The position numbers and the translations under genes were made by a program. Below the pieces are notes generated by a model. It saw only the letters and a program-made list of their open reading frames with translations, did no database searches and was not told where the DNA came from. A DNA stretch of 14,258 nt from CAZFQG01 sp964520785 (GTDB lineage Bacteria > Planctomycetota > Planctomycetia > Pirellulales > Thermoguttaceae). Every line of letters starts with the position of its first letter. Within the stretch, counting starts at the first letter, position 1. This document shows positions 1 through 6,933 of the stretch, piece after piece. The DNA is taken from assembly GCA_964520785.1 (NCBI GenBank), contig CAZFQG010000169.1, positions 1 through 14,258 on the forward strand. The letters run 5' to 3'.

Positions 1-1
1 G

Positions 2-2026
2 CCGCGCACCCGGTTGGGCGGCAGCTTCGGCGCGTTGCTGCCCGTCGCCGGCGCCTTTGCCATCGAGGTCAAACTCAATGGCGCGACGGTAACCAGTTTC
101 GGGGGGTTTGAAGACATGGTCGTGGGTTCGAAGCCGGTCGCGACCATCGGCGATTCGGCCGTGGACGAGTTCATGACCGCCACCGGATTCGGCAGGGTCA
201 ACGTGCTCGGTCCCGGCGGCGCCGGCCCCGGTGCGCGGGACGGCGACCAGTACGCCGAGGTGATCGCCCAGGGCACTCAAGCGGGGAGTATTCTCGGTAT
301 TTTCGAAACGGCCCTGCCGGGGGATCAGCTCTCGGCGACGGTCTCCATCTACCATGATACCTCCTCGTTCGCCCCGGAGGAAACGGATTGGTCGATGGGA
401 ATGTGCGTGGCGTTCGTCCGCGGGTATGAAGGATACCACGGCCAATACAATACTTGGATGGCATTCGCGCCGCCGTCGGCGCATTGGATGAACAACGAGG
501 CCCTGTCGGAATTAGTGACAGGGGGAGAAGAAGGCGAATGGGCCCTTCTGTACAATGACGGCGCCTGGAAGAACGCGACCTCCGGCGGCCAGAAGATATT
601 CATGGCGATGGATCAGTGGATCGACTTCCAGGTCGACCTGAACGTCGGTGTTGAATATACCGCCACCGTCAACGGCGTCCAGACCGATCCGATCGCGATC
701 GCCGAGGCCCGGCAAGCGGACAACATCGTCGGTTTCCACGTCTTGCCGAATACCGGCGTGTCCCTGATTGAATTGTATGTCGACGGTCCCGTCGGTGGCG
801 GCCCCGAGCCGCTCGCCGGCGACCTCAACGGCGACGGCATGGTCGGCAGCGCCGACTTGGATATCGTCCGCGGAAACTGGGGCAGCTCCGTGGAGCCCGG
901 CTGTCTTTCCTGTGGCGATCCCTCCGGCGACGGTTCCGTCGGCAGCGCCGACTTGGACATCGTCCGCGCCAACTGGGGCGCGACCGCGGCCGCTTCGGTC
1001 GTTCCGGAGCCCGGCGCACTGGTACTCATCGCCTTGGGGGCCGGTTTCCTCATGCTTCGACGGAAGGAGCGATTCATGCGTTTGTTCCTGTTCTTCTTCG
1101 CGGCCGGCGTGCTCTTCGCCCTGGTGGGAACCTCGCACGCGCTGGTCATTACGAACACCACGATGGGTACGGTCGAATTCGACAGCGAGGGCTTCGAGAC
1201 CAGCACCGTCGGCGCACTGCCGAATCCGGCGGCGAGTGGGAATTGGGTGCTGTATAATCACCTCAGCACCCTCGGAGGGGCGTACGAGTTGGTCGTCGGA
1301 CCCGGCGGCGAAGGACCCGGCGCCAATGAAGGGACCAAGTATCTCGAGATCACCAACGAGCCTTTCGGCGAGGACCAGTGGGCCGCCAGCAAATCGACCG
1401 GCCTCCGGTTCGCCGCCGGTCAGGCGCTGGCGTATTTGGAAAACCCCGCCCTCACCGGCGATACGCTGAATGCCGAATTCGCCCTCTATTTCGATTCGTC
1501 CAAGTACATCGCGCAGAACCACTGGGATAACGTCCCCTGCATTTCCTTCTCGAAGGCGGGGGGGACATTCGCCCAGCGGCACAACTGGATTACCTGGACC
1601 TACGGCGGCGAGCAGTGGGAAAACGCGGGGCTCTTGCTCGACCAGACCGGTCGGCAAGAAGGCGACATGCACCTGGGCTATTACAACGGTGACACCGGTG
1701 GCTGGCAGCAGTTCACCACGAATAACGGCACCGAACTGATGTGGATCTCCGGAGATGCCTGGCACGACATGCAGATCGAGCTGATGACCGGAGTGCAGTA
1801 CACGATCAGCGTCGACGGCGTCACGTCCGACCCCGTGCCGATCGAAGCCGCCATGGCGGCCGATTCGGTCGTTTCCATGCAGTTTTGGACGAATGGCCGC
1901 ACGGCGAACACGTTCTATCTCGATAGTTACGGCGCCGCGGCCGTCGTCGTCCCGGAACCGGCTACCTGCTCGATGCTCCTCCTTGGCGGCATCGCGCTGG
2001 CCTGGTTCCGTCGCAAAACGCGTTAG
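2..2026 (+). CDS. Two tandem PEP-CTERM surface proteins read as one open frame; 5' end missing
   Basis: The frame is open from the left edge. The first ATG/GTG/TTG codon in it is a TTG at 14, but the stretch ending GALLPVAGAFA looks like the tail of a signal peptide, so the true start probably lies just upstream of the window. Counting from the TTG, unit 1 has a beta-rich, jelly-roll-like region (about 20-260) containing GPGGAGPGARDGDQY, two dockerin-like repeats (269-321), and a PEP-CTERM tail: VVPEP at 329-333, a hydrophobic helix, then RRKE ending at 352. PEP-CTERM tails are normally the extreme C-terminus and are processed by an exosortase. Here the frame runs on through CGA and TTC into an ATG at 1076 that begins a fresh signal peptide. 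I infer that two genes have become joined by loss of a stop, either truly or through a base error. The beta fold is inferred from composition, not from a recognised family. Confidence 0.75.
   Translation, partial: PRTRLGGSFGALLPVAGAFAIEVKLNGATVTSFGGFEDMVVGSKPVATIGDSAVDEFMTATGFGRVNVLGPGGAGPGARDGDQYAEVIAQGTQAGSILGIFETALPGDQLSATVSIYHDTSSFAPEETDWSMGMCVAFVRGYEGYHGQYNTWMAFAPPSAHWMNNEALSELVTGGEEGEWALLYNDGAWKNATSGGQKIFMAMDQWIDFQVDLNVGVEYTATVNGVQTDPIAIAEARQADNIVGFHVLPNTGVSLIELYVDGPVGGGPEPLAGDLNGDGMVGSADLDIVRGNWGSSVEPGCLSCGDPSGDGSVGSADLDIVRANWGATAAASVVPEPGALVLIALGAGFLMLRRKERFMRLFLFFFAAGVLFALVGTSHALVITNTTMGTVEFDSEGFETSTVGALPNPAASGNWVLYNHLSTLGGAYELVVGPGGEGPGANEGTKYLEITNEPFGEDQWAASKSTGLRFAAGQALAYLENPALTGDTLNAEFALYFDSSKYIAQNHWDNVPCISFSKAGGTFAQRHNWITWTYGGEQWENAGLLLDQTGRQEGDMHLGYYNGDTGGWQQFTTNNGTELMWISGDAWHDMQIELMTGVQYTISVDGVTSDPVPIEAAMAADSVVSMQFWTNGRTANTFYLDSYGAAAVVVPEPATCSMLLLGGIALAWFRRKTR
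818..970 (+). repeat. Pair of dockerin type I-like calcium-binding repeats
   Basis: Two 21-residue repeats, GDLNGDGMVGSADLDIVR and GDPSGDGSVGSADLDIVR, each followed by xNWG, sit just before the PEP-CTERM tail of the first protein. The DxNxDG...D spacing matches the calcium loop of type I dockerins. At DNA level the 30-base blocks 842-871 and 938-967 differ by one base, a T/C change at a synonymous site, with a 96-base period, so the duplication is recent or homogenised. In planctomycetes such repeats are common in PEP-CTERM proteins without a classical cellulosome, so a cohesin partner should not be assumed. Confidence 0.8.
1065..1069 (+). promoter_or_regulatory. Ribosome binding site for the second PEP-CTERM protein
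   Basis: AGGAG lies 6 bases before the ATG at 1076, inside the last codons of the upstream unit (AAG GAG). It is one of the better Shine-Dalgarno matches in the window and supports a separate start for the downstream protein. The overlap with the end of unit 1 fits translational coupling of two adjacent genes. Confidence 0.7.
1076..2026 (+). CDS. PEP-CTERM sorting-domain protein, probably a gene in its own right (316 aa)
   Basis: This is the second half of the open frame that starts upstream. The ATG at 1076 has a good AGGAG ribosome site 6 bases before it and begins a classic signal peptide, MRLFLFFFAAGVLFALV..SHA, so independent initiation is likely. The mature part is paralogous to the preceding unit: both have a GPGG.GPGA motif, a G(V)xYTxxV(D/N)GVxxDP segment near the end of the core, and a VVPEP tail. 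This copy lacks the dockerin-like repeats. The C-terminus is VPEPATCSMLLLGGIALAWF followed by RRKTR, a complete PEP-CTERM signal (PEP motif, membrane helix, basic end). By analogy with the family it should be exported by Sec, held in the membrane, and then processed by an exosortase; no exosortase gene lies in the window. The substrate or role of the core is unknown; a concanavalin-like carbohydrate-binding fold is only a guess. Confidence 0.8.
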   Translation: MRLFLFFFAAGVLFALVGTSHALVITNTTMGTVEFDSEGFETSTVGALPNPAASGNWVLYNHLSTLGGAYELVVGPGGEGPGANEGTKYLEITNEPFGEDQWAASKSTGLRFAAGQALAYLENPALTGDTLNAEFALYFDSSKYIAQNHWDNVPCISFSKAGGTFAQRHNWITWTYGGEQWENAGLLLDQTGRQEGDMHLGYYNGDTGGWQQFTTNNGTELMWISGDAWHDMQIELMTGVQYTISVDGVTSDPVPIEAAMAADSVVSMQFWTNGRTANTFYLDSYGAAAVVVPEPATCSMLLLGGIALAWFRRKTR

Positions 2027-2041
2027 TTACCTCCTTCCGGA

Positions 2042-2101
2042 TTCCGGCGACTCGTCGCCGGAACTCAAGGCCGATCGGGCGCCGGTCCTTCCGGCGCCCG
2101 A
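2042..2101. terminator. Two consecutive strong hairpins after the PEP-CTERM genes
   Basis: The first hairpin pairs TTCCGGCGAC (2042-2051) with GTCGCCGGAA (2054-2063), 10 bp if fully closed; realistically it is 9 bp with a 4-base loop. The second pairs TCGGGCGCCGG (2075-2085) with CCGGCGCCCGA (2091-2101), 11 bp with a 5-base loop. Neither is followed by a T tract, so they are not textbook intrinsic terminators. Their position 16 bases after the stop suggests termination or mRNA 3'-end protection. They could equally be members of a dispersed palindromic repeat family. Confidence 0.5.
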
Positions 2102-2339
2102 GAAAGCCCGAAAATGAACCCCTGAACGGGGCGACCCGTAGTAAGCTAGGGCATCAGCCCTGGGAATACGAAGGCGCTCCATCAATATCCGAGCCCCGAT
2201 AGGGCGACGAGAAACCTAATCAGATGGCTTTTGGCACCGCTATCCCCATCGCGGTGGAGCGGTGCCACGGTTCACGCCTCGGACCACCCCATGGTGCCCA
2301 TTGAGCGCCTGCGCGGCCGGTCGAGAGCCGTTCGTTCCC
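2102..2339. repeat. Gene-free spacer with a cluster of small palindromes, probably a dispersed intergenic repeat
   Basis: No credible gene lies here. Stem-loops seen are CCCC/GGGG at 2119-2131 with a TGAAC loop, GGGC/GCCC at 2149-2160 with an ATCA loop, GCCC/GGGC at 2193-2205 with a CGATA loop, and a 10 bp stem TGGCACCGCT (2232-2241) with AGCGGTGCCA (2258-2267) around a 16-base loop. The CCCTGAA..GGGGCGA and GGGC..GCCCTGGGAATA wording resembles, from memory, palindromic intergenic repeats widespread in planctomycete genomes; I could not check this. Antisense or overlapping open frames through this stretch look like by-products of the repeats. A promoter for the downstream peptidase gene should lie here but I see no convincing -10/-35 pair. 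Confidence 0.5.
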
Positions 2340-3866
2340 ATGATCCGCCTGCTTCCCCTCATCCCCGTTTTCTTCTTCCTCGCGCCGCCGGCGGCGGGCG
2401 CGCAAGACCTCATTGCGCACCCCAGCGTCGTGGAAATCGAAGAGGGATTTCGAGATTGGGCCCAAAGACATCCGAAGCGCATTCAGGTCGAAACCATCGG
2501 TACCAGCGGCGAGGGACGTTCCCTTCCAATGGCCAAGGTGACCGATTTCGACGTGCCCGACGAAGACAAACAAGTCGTCCTCTTGACGGTCACCCACGCC
2601 AATGAATTGTCGGCCGCGACCGGGCTATTGCACCTGATGAAGTGGCTCGTCGGCGAAGACCCGAAGGCGGCGAGAATCCGCGAGGGAATCGTCACGCTGG
2701 TGATTCCCGTGGTCAACCCGGACGGCTACACCGCCTGGAGCGAGCGGAGGGCCGACCAGTGGGTCTGCCACAAGACGATCGTCGGCAAGACCGATCCCTG
2801 GTCCGGGTGGACCAAGGAGGGGCCGGTCTCCCCGGAAAAGAATCCCGAATTGGTCGCCCTTTTCGAGGTTGCCGAGAAATACCGGCCGGACGCCGCGTTC
2901 GACGTCCACGGCGTCTGGTTCCACGATCAGTCCATGTGGGAAAGCACCGATTTCTCGTGGACGGACCGCCGGGTCCATTCCTATTGCCCCGACATTCCCG
3001 AGCGGATGAACCGCGCCGCCGAGGCGGAAGGATACCTGATCGTCCGCCCGGCCGAGGACTCCGGAAGAATCCGAGTGACGGCGCCGGACCCGGACAGCCC
3101 GGCCCATTACTATTGCACCGGCGCGAACCGGTCCTTCGCGACCTTCCTTTACGACCGCTATCACACGCTGGCCCTCAACTGCGAGGCGGGCTATGAGGGG
3201 AGCGTCGTGGCGCGGACGCGGGAGCTGCTGGAGATCGGTTTGGAACGATGGCGGAATGAGCCGTTCGTGGGCTACCCCGTCAATCAACTGGGCGGTTGGG
3301 GCAGCATGACCGTGTCGGCCTGGGGTGATACGGCGGAGAAGCGCCGCGCCAGCCGCGTGGAGCTGTGGAAGAACGCGGATCGGATGTTCTACAGTCTGGT
3401 GCTGCATCAGTCGGCGCACGGCAAGATGGCCGCCGTCTGCGCGACGAACGTTCCGGCCGCCGAAAAGTGGATCGGCGACGGCGGGCTCCCGGGCGTTTGG
3501 GACCGGCTGGAATCGCATCCGCGCATCAACGCGAAATACTTGAAGGCACTTACCAAGGGCACGCTCTGGGAACGGGTGGACTATCCGATGTGGTTCAATC
3601 GCGAGAATAGATCGACCGATCCGATCGAGCAGGGGCTTGCCGTACGGCTCTACGTGCCGTATCCGGACGCGAAACTGACCGACGTCCGGATCGACGGGAG
3701 GCCCGTCCGCGAGTCGGCCACGGACGGCTACGTCGCGCGGCGCAACGCCGGCACGATCATCCAATACAACATCCCTCCCGGCGAAGTGGGCGATATTCAC
3801 GTCGTGACCTGTCAATACGAAGCAAACGAGAAAGCGCCCCGCGGTTTTCGCGCGGCGGACTGGTAG
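2340..3866 (+). CDS. Secreted M14-family zinc carboxypeptidase (508 aa)
   Basis: The open frame reaches back to a GTG at 2262, but ATG 2340 is chosen because it starts a clean signal peptide, MIRLLPLIPVFFFLAPPAAG, with likely cleavage after AGA; upstream codons are unlike a leader and fall in the hairpin spacer. The Shine-Dalgarno match is poor. Family M14 hydrolyses C-terminal or linker peptide bonds with one zinc. Candidate ligands are H86 and E89 (THANE) and H190 (FDVHG), with E282 in LNCEAGYEGS as the likely catalytic glutamate; NPDGY at 126-130 is a typical M14 core motif. The order and spacing broadly follow carboxypeptidase A. The last 80 or so residues look like an added beta domain (RLYVPYPDAKLTDVRIDGRP). 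It is exported and may trim extracellular peptides or peptidoglycan stems; the substrate is unknown. The DUF1559 gene begins 15 bases after its stop. Confidence 0.88.
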   Translation: MIRLLPLIPVFFFLAPPAAGAQDLIAHPSVVEIEEGFRDWAQRHPKRIQVETIGTSGEGRSLPMAKVTDFDVPDEDKQVVLLTVTHANELSAATGLLHLMKWLVGEDPKAARIREGIVTLVIPVVNPDGYTAWSERRADQWVCHKTIVGKTDPWSGWTKEGPVSPEKNPELVALFEVAEKYRPDAAFDVHGVWFHDQSMWESTDFSWTDRRVHSYCPDIPERMNRAAEAEGYLIVRPAEDSGRIRVTAPDPDSPAHYYCTGANRSFATFLYDRYHTLALNCEAGYEGSVVARTRELLEIGLERWRNEPFVGYPVNQLGGWGSMTVSAWGDTAEKRRASRVELWKNADRMFYSLVLHQSAHGKMAAVCATNVPAAEKWIGDGGLPGVWDRLESHPRINAKYLKALTKGTLWERVDYPMWFNRENRSTDPIEQGLAVRLYVPYPDAKLTDVRIDGRPVRESATDGYVARRNAGTIIQYNIPPGEVGDIHVVTCQYEANEKAPRGFRAADW

Positions 3867-3881
3867 AAATAATGGAGTAGA

Positions 3882-4952
3882 ATGATGCAATTTCGAAGAA
3901 CCGGTTTTACGTTGGTCGAACTTCTGGTGGTCATCGCGATCATCGGGATATTAATCGCTTTGTTGCTCCCGGCCGTGCAAGCGGCCCGGGAAGCGGCTCG
4001 GCGAATGAGCTGCGCAAACAACCTTCGAAACCAAGGGACGGCGTGCCATACGCACATGGACGCCCACGGGTTTCTTCCCAGCGGCGGCTGGGGGTCCGGT
4101 TGGACGGCGGATCCGGACCAGGGTTTCGGCAGGAGTCAGCCCGGTAGTTGGATGTATTCCATTCTCCCCTTCATCGAGCTCGACGATATCTGGAGTTATG
4201 GGAAGGGAGACACGCTCGCGACCGGGAACTGGCCGCCGCCGGGTAACAAACAGCGCGCCATGACCCAGCGCAATCAGACGCCGGTCGGGATGTTCTATTG
4301 CCCCTCGCGGCGCGCGCCGGAGGCGTATCCGCTGCTAAACGACAGCGGGGCAAAGTACTCGCGGAACTTCCGCAACTGCGGACTGGGCGTCGAACAAATT
4401 GCGAGAAACGACTACATCGGAGTCTGCGGTGACAACGCGAACCCCGGTTTCGCCATGTTTACCGGGACGTACCTCACGGCCGAATCCTTCGACTGGAAGA
4501 GTCTGCAGATCGATACGTACGATTTCAACGGAGTCATCTACCCGCGGAGCGAGACCAAGGCTCGCGACATCTCCGACGGCTTGAGCAACACGTACATGGT
4601 GGCCGAAAAGATGATGGACGCCGGTTGCTACCAGGGCAGGTTCGACATTGGCGACGACGAAGGAATCTTCACCGGATTCAACGGCGACGTCGGACGCTCT
4701 TCCTGCCCAAGGCCGGGTGGCTACGGCTCCGCCCCCTTGCCGCCGATGCAGGATAAGGACCTGGGCGGCCGGAACGGCCAGATAGCGATTTTCTCCTACT
4801 GGCGGATGGGAAGCGTTCACGCCGGTGGGTTCAACGTCATGTTCGCCGACGGTTCCGTCACGTTCATCAACTATGACATCGACCTGGAGACCCACCGCGC
4901 CCTCGGTACGCGCAACGGCGGCGAACCCATCGACAAATCCGACGTCGACTAA
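3882..4952 (+). CDS. DUF1559 domain protein with prepilin-type N-terminal leader (356 aa)
   Basis: The N-terminus RRTGFTLVELLVVIAIIGIL is the type IV prepilin/type II pseudopilin signal: a short basic leader, cleavage at G|F by a prepilin peptidase, methylation of the new Phe, and Glu at +5. Then comes LLPAVQAAREAARRMSC.NNL, the signature of the DUF1559 family, which is massively expanded in planctomycetes. The C-terminal motif SVHAGGFNVMFADGSV with its H..G...FxDG pattern is also diagnostic. Length is normal for the family. There are two adjacent ATGs, 3882 and 3885; GGAG at 3874-3877 is 4 or 7 bases away, so the second is possibly the real start (355 aa). The gene lies 15 bp after the M14 peptidase and is probably co-transcribed with it. 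Function is unknown; the protein is presumed to be membrane-anchored and facing outward, perhaps pilin-like. No other pilus assembly genes are present. Confidence 0.93.
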   Translation: MMQFRRTGFTLVELLVVIAIIGILIALLLPAVQAAREAARRMSCANNLRNQGTACHTHMDAHGFLPSGGWGSGWTADPDQGFGRSQPGSWMYSILPFIELDDIWSYGKGDTLATGNWPPPGNKQRAMTQRNQTPVGMFYCPSRRAPEAYPLLNDSGAKYSRNFRNCGLGVEQIARNDYIGVCGDNANPGFAMFTGTYLTAESFDWKSLQIDTYDFNGVIYPRSETKARDISDGLSNTYMVAEKMMDAGCYQGRFDIGDDEGIFTGFNGDVGRSSCPRPGGYGSAPLPPMQDKDLGGRNGQIAIFSYWRMGSVHAGGFNVMFADGSVTFINYDIDLETHRALGTRNGGEPIDKSDVD

Positions 4953-5102
4953 TCTTAGCTGAATCGGTCGGCCGGTGTTCCCCACCGCCCTGGCGCAGTC
5001 GCGGCCTGAATCGCCATCGCGGGACTCCGCGGCGCGCGGATTTCCCTCGTGTACCCACCTCGACCCGTTTCCACCCCTTTCCGACATCCCGGAACCGATC
5101 TC

Positions 5103-6683
5103 ATGAAGAACCCCGCCACGATGTTCGTTTTGTTTCTACTCCTCGCCGCGTCCCTGGGCGCGGCGGAAACCGCCATCCCCGTCTCGCCCGATGATTGGAA
5201 GGCCTTCGACGAGGCGACCGTTTCATTCGACGGCGGCGAACTCATCCTCGACGGGCGCAAAGCGATGTCCAAGGCGGTCTATTTGCCTCTGGAGTGGGAA
5301 GACGTCTCCCTCGAGGCCGATTTTCGCCTCGATCCCGCCTCGGACGGCGTCCTGGCGTGCGGGTTCATGGTCCGCGTCGCCGACGCCCTGCATTCGTATT
5401 ACGTCCATTTCGACAAATCCAGCGCCATCCTCTGCCGAAGTGACGCGAACGGCTCTTGGCACGAAATCACCCGGACCGCCATCGATCGGCCGGCCGGGGA
5501 GTGGCACCGAGGGAAGTTGGAGATCGAAGGCGATACGCTCACGGTTTCGCTCAATGAGAAACGGTGCTACCAGGTGAGCGACGCGAGCCTCGCCGGCAAG
5601 GGCCGGATCGGATTCTACGCGAACCAAGGGGTGGCCCACGTGAAGAACATCCAGGCCGCCGGGAGGGCGTCGAAGACGGACGAGCCGTTCGTCATTCCAC
5701 CCCCCCTTTACGTATTCGTCTGTACGGATGCCGGTGCCGGCGCGTACGAGGCGTTCCCCGACGTCTGCCGCCTGAAGGACGGCCGGTTGATGTGCGTCTT
5801 CTACGCCGGATACGGCCACGTCGCCCTCCCCAACGAGCAGCTTCCCAAGGGAGGCCGCATTTCCTACTGTACTTCCGACGATGAAGGAAAGACCTGGAGC
5901 GACGCGAAAGTCCTCTACGACGGACCGAACGACGACCGCGATCCTTCGATTACCCAACTGAAGGACGGCCGGCTGTTGTGTATTTTCTTCTCGCTCGAGA
6001 GAAATCCGGGACCGGGTCGATTCTACCGCGGTCTGGGTACGTTCCTTATCGAGTCGAACGACGCCGGGGAAACCTGGTCGGAGGCGAGGCGGCTCTACCC
6101 CGATTACTACGTCAGCGCCCCGGTCCGTGAGCTCTCGGACGGCCGGCTGATCGCCGGGCTGTATAAAGAAGACGGCGACACCGCCTACGGCGCCGTCGGG
6201 ATCAGCGACGATGGAGGAAAGACCTGGAGTGCGCCGATCGACATCCCCAATTCCGGTATGCGACTGGATGCCGAGACCGACGTCATCGAGCTGAAAGACG
6301 GCACCCTGTATGCGGCCCTGCGGCGCGACGGCGGCAACGACGCCTGCTACTCCATCTCCAAGGACCGCGGTATGACCTGGAGCCCGGCCAAGGAATTGGG
6401 TTTCCCCGGTCATTGCCACTATCTCCACCGGGCCCCCGGCGACATCATCCTGATGGCACATCGGCTTCCGCAGACCAGCCTTCACTACAGCCTCGACGAG
6501 TGCAAGACCTGGAGCGACAACGTCCTCGTCGACGCGGATCACATCGGGGCGTATCCCTCGATGGTCACGCTCAAGGACGGGACGATCCTTATCGTCTACT
6601 ACGAGGAGGGGGAAGGATCCAATATCAAGGCCAAACGCTTTCGCGCGACCAAGGACGGGATCGAATGGCTGCCGTTGAAGTAG
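5103..6683 (+). CDS. Secreted sialidase-like BNR-repeat protein with N-terminal beta-sandwich domain (526 aa)
   Basis: A GTG at 5049 would lengthen the protein by 18 residues, but ATG 5103 directly begins the signal peptide MKNPATMFVLFLLLAASLGA. Residues about 25-185 look like a concanavalin/DUF1080-type jelly roll (VSLEADFRLDP, GRIGFYANQGVAHVKNI). Residues about 195-526 form a sialidase-type beta-propeller with five Asp boxes: SDDEGKTW 258-265, SNDAGETW 318-325, SDDGGKTW 368-375, SKDRGMTW 419-426 and SLDECKTW 463-470. A KDGRL or KDGT motif recurs at the start of blades. In GH33 enzymes such propellers cleave terminal sialic acid; many planctomycete relatives are annotated exo-alpha-sialidase without proof, and I could not place the full Arg triad and Tyr/Glu pair, so the activity is an inference. 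The preceding 150 bp has no clear promoter. A hairpin follows the stop. Confidence 0.85.
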   Translation: MKNPATMFVLFLLLAASLGAAETAIPVSPDDWKAFDEATVSFDGGELILDGRKAMSKAVYLPLEWEDVSLEADFRLDPASDGVLACGFMVRVADALHSYYVHFDKSSAILCRSDANGSWHEITRTAIDRPAGEWHRGKLEIEGDTLTVSLNEKRCYQVSDASLAGKGRIGFYANQGVAHVKNIQAAGRASKTDEPFVIPPPLYVFVCTDAGAGAYEAFPDVCRLKDGRLMCVFYAGYGHVALPNEQLPKGGRISYCTSDDEGKTWSDAKVLYDGPNDDRDPSITQLKDGRLLCIFFSLERNPGPGRFYRGLGTFLIESNDAGETWSEARRLYPDYYVSAPVRELSDGRLIAGLYKEDGDTAYGAVGISDDGGKTWSAPIDIPNSGMRLDAETDVIELKDGTLYAALRRDGGNDACYSISKDRGMTWSPAKELGFPGHCHYLHRAPGDIILMAHRLPQTSLHYSLDECKTWSDNVLVDADHIGAYPSMVTLKDGTILIVYYEEGEGSNIKAKRFRATKDGIEWLPLK

Positions 6684-6737
6684 GCCCGGGGGAGTCACCC
6701 GGACCGGTCCTCGCTCGGGTGGAGCGGCGTACCCTAC

Positions 6738-6759
6738 CGGGGGCTTTCAGCAGCCCCCG
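6738..6759 (+). terminator. Terminator-like hairpin after the sialidase-like gene
   Basis: CGGGGGCT (6738-6745) pairs perfectly with AGCCCCCG (6752-6759) around a 6-base loop. It lies 54 bases after the stop codon. A short TAT rather than a T run follows, so it may be a weak or Rho-assisted terminator. Its presence argues that the FAD oxidoreductase downstream has its own promoter. Confidence 0.5.
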
Positions 6760-6802
6760 TATCCTTCGCCGTCCACCGTCAAGTCACTGAAGTCCATGGG
6801 AT

Positions 6803-6832
6803 ATCGACCTCCTCCCTGGAGGGGTCGTCGAT
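6803..6832. other. Inverted repeat upstream of the FAD oxidoreductase gene
   Basis: ATCGACCTCC (6803-6812) can pair with GGAGGGGTCGTCGAT (6818-6832): the outer ATCGAC/GTCGAT and inner CTCC/GGAG stems are exact, with unpaired G residues on the right arm. It sits about 100 bases before the ATG at 6934. It could be an operator, a leader structure or a second termination hairpin; sequence alone does not decide. The rest of the 250-base spacer holds no gene. Confidence 0.35.
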
Positions 6833-6933
6833 GCGGCGTTGCGACCGGGAAGACCCGCGGTTAGAATGGACCACCGTGGAGTTTTTCACCAAGTTTTCCG
6901 GTCGCCAGAACCTCTCCCACGCGCGAGGCCACT

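Noticed and set aside
842..967. The repeats as a CRISPR or VNTR array
   Set aside because: There are only two copies, they are in frame, and they encode calcium-loop residues; this is a protein domain repeat.
512..1765. 417-codon open frame on the minus strand opposite the PEP-CTERM genes
   Set aside because: It lies entirely antisense to well-supported proteins, has no leader or motif, and is explained by high GC at third positions.
2262..2339. GTG start for the M14 peptidase
   Set aside because: It would place 26 non-leader residues, encoded partly by a hairpin repeat, before a clear signal peptide.
2625..3890. 421-codon minus-strand open frame opposite the M14 peptidase gene
   Set aside because: It is Arg/Val/Gly-rich shadow composition, whereas the plus strand encodes catalytic M14 motifs.
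5223..6698. 491-codon minus-strand open frame opposite the sialidase-like gene
   Set aside because: It is antisense to five Asp boxes; no signal peptide or domain is present.
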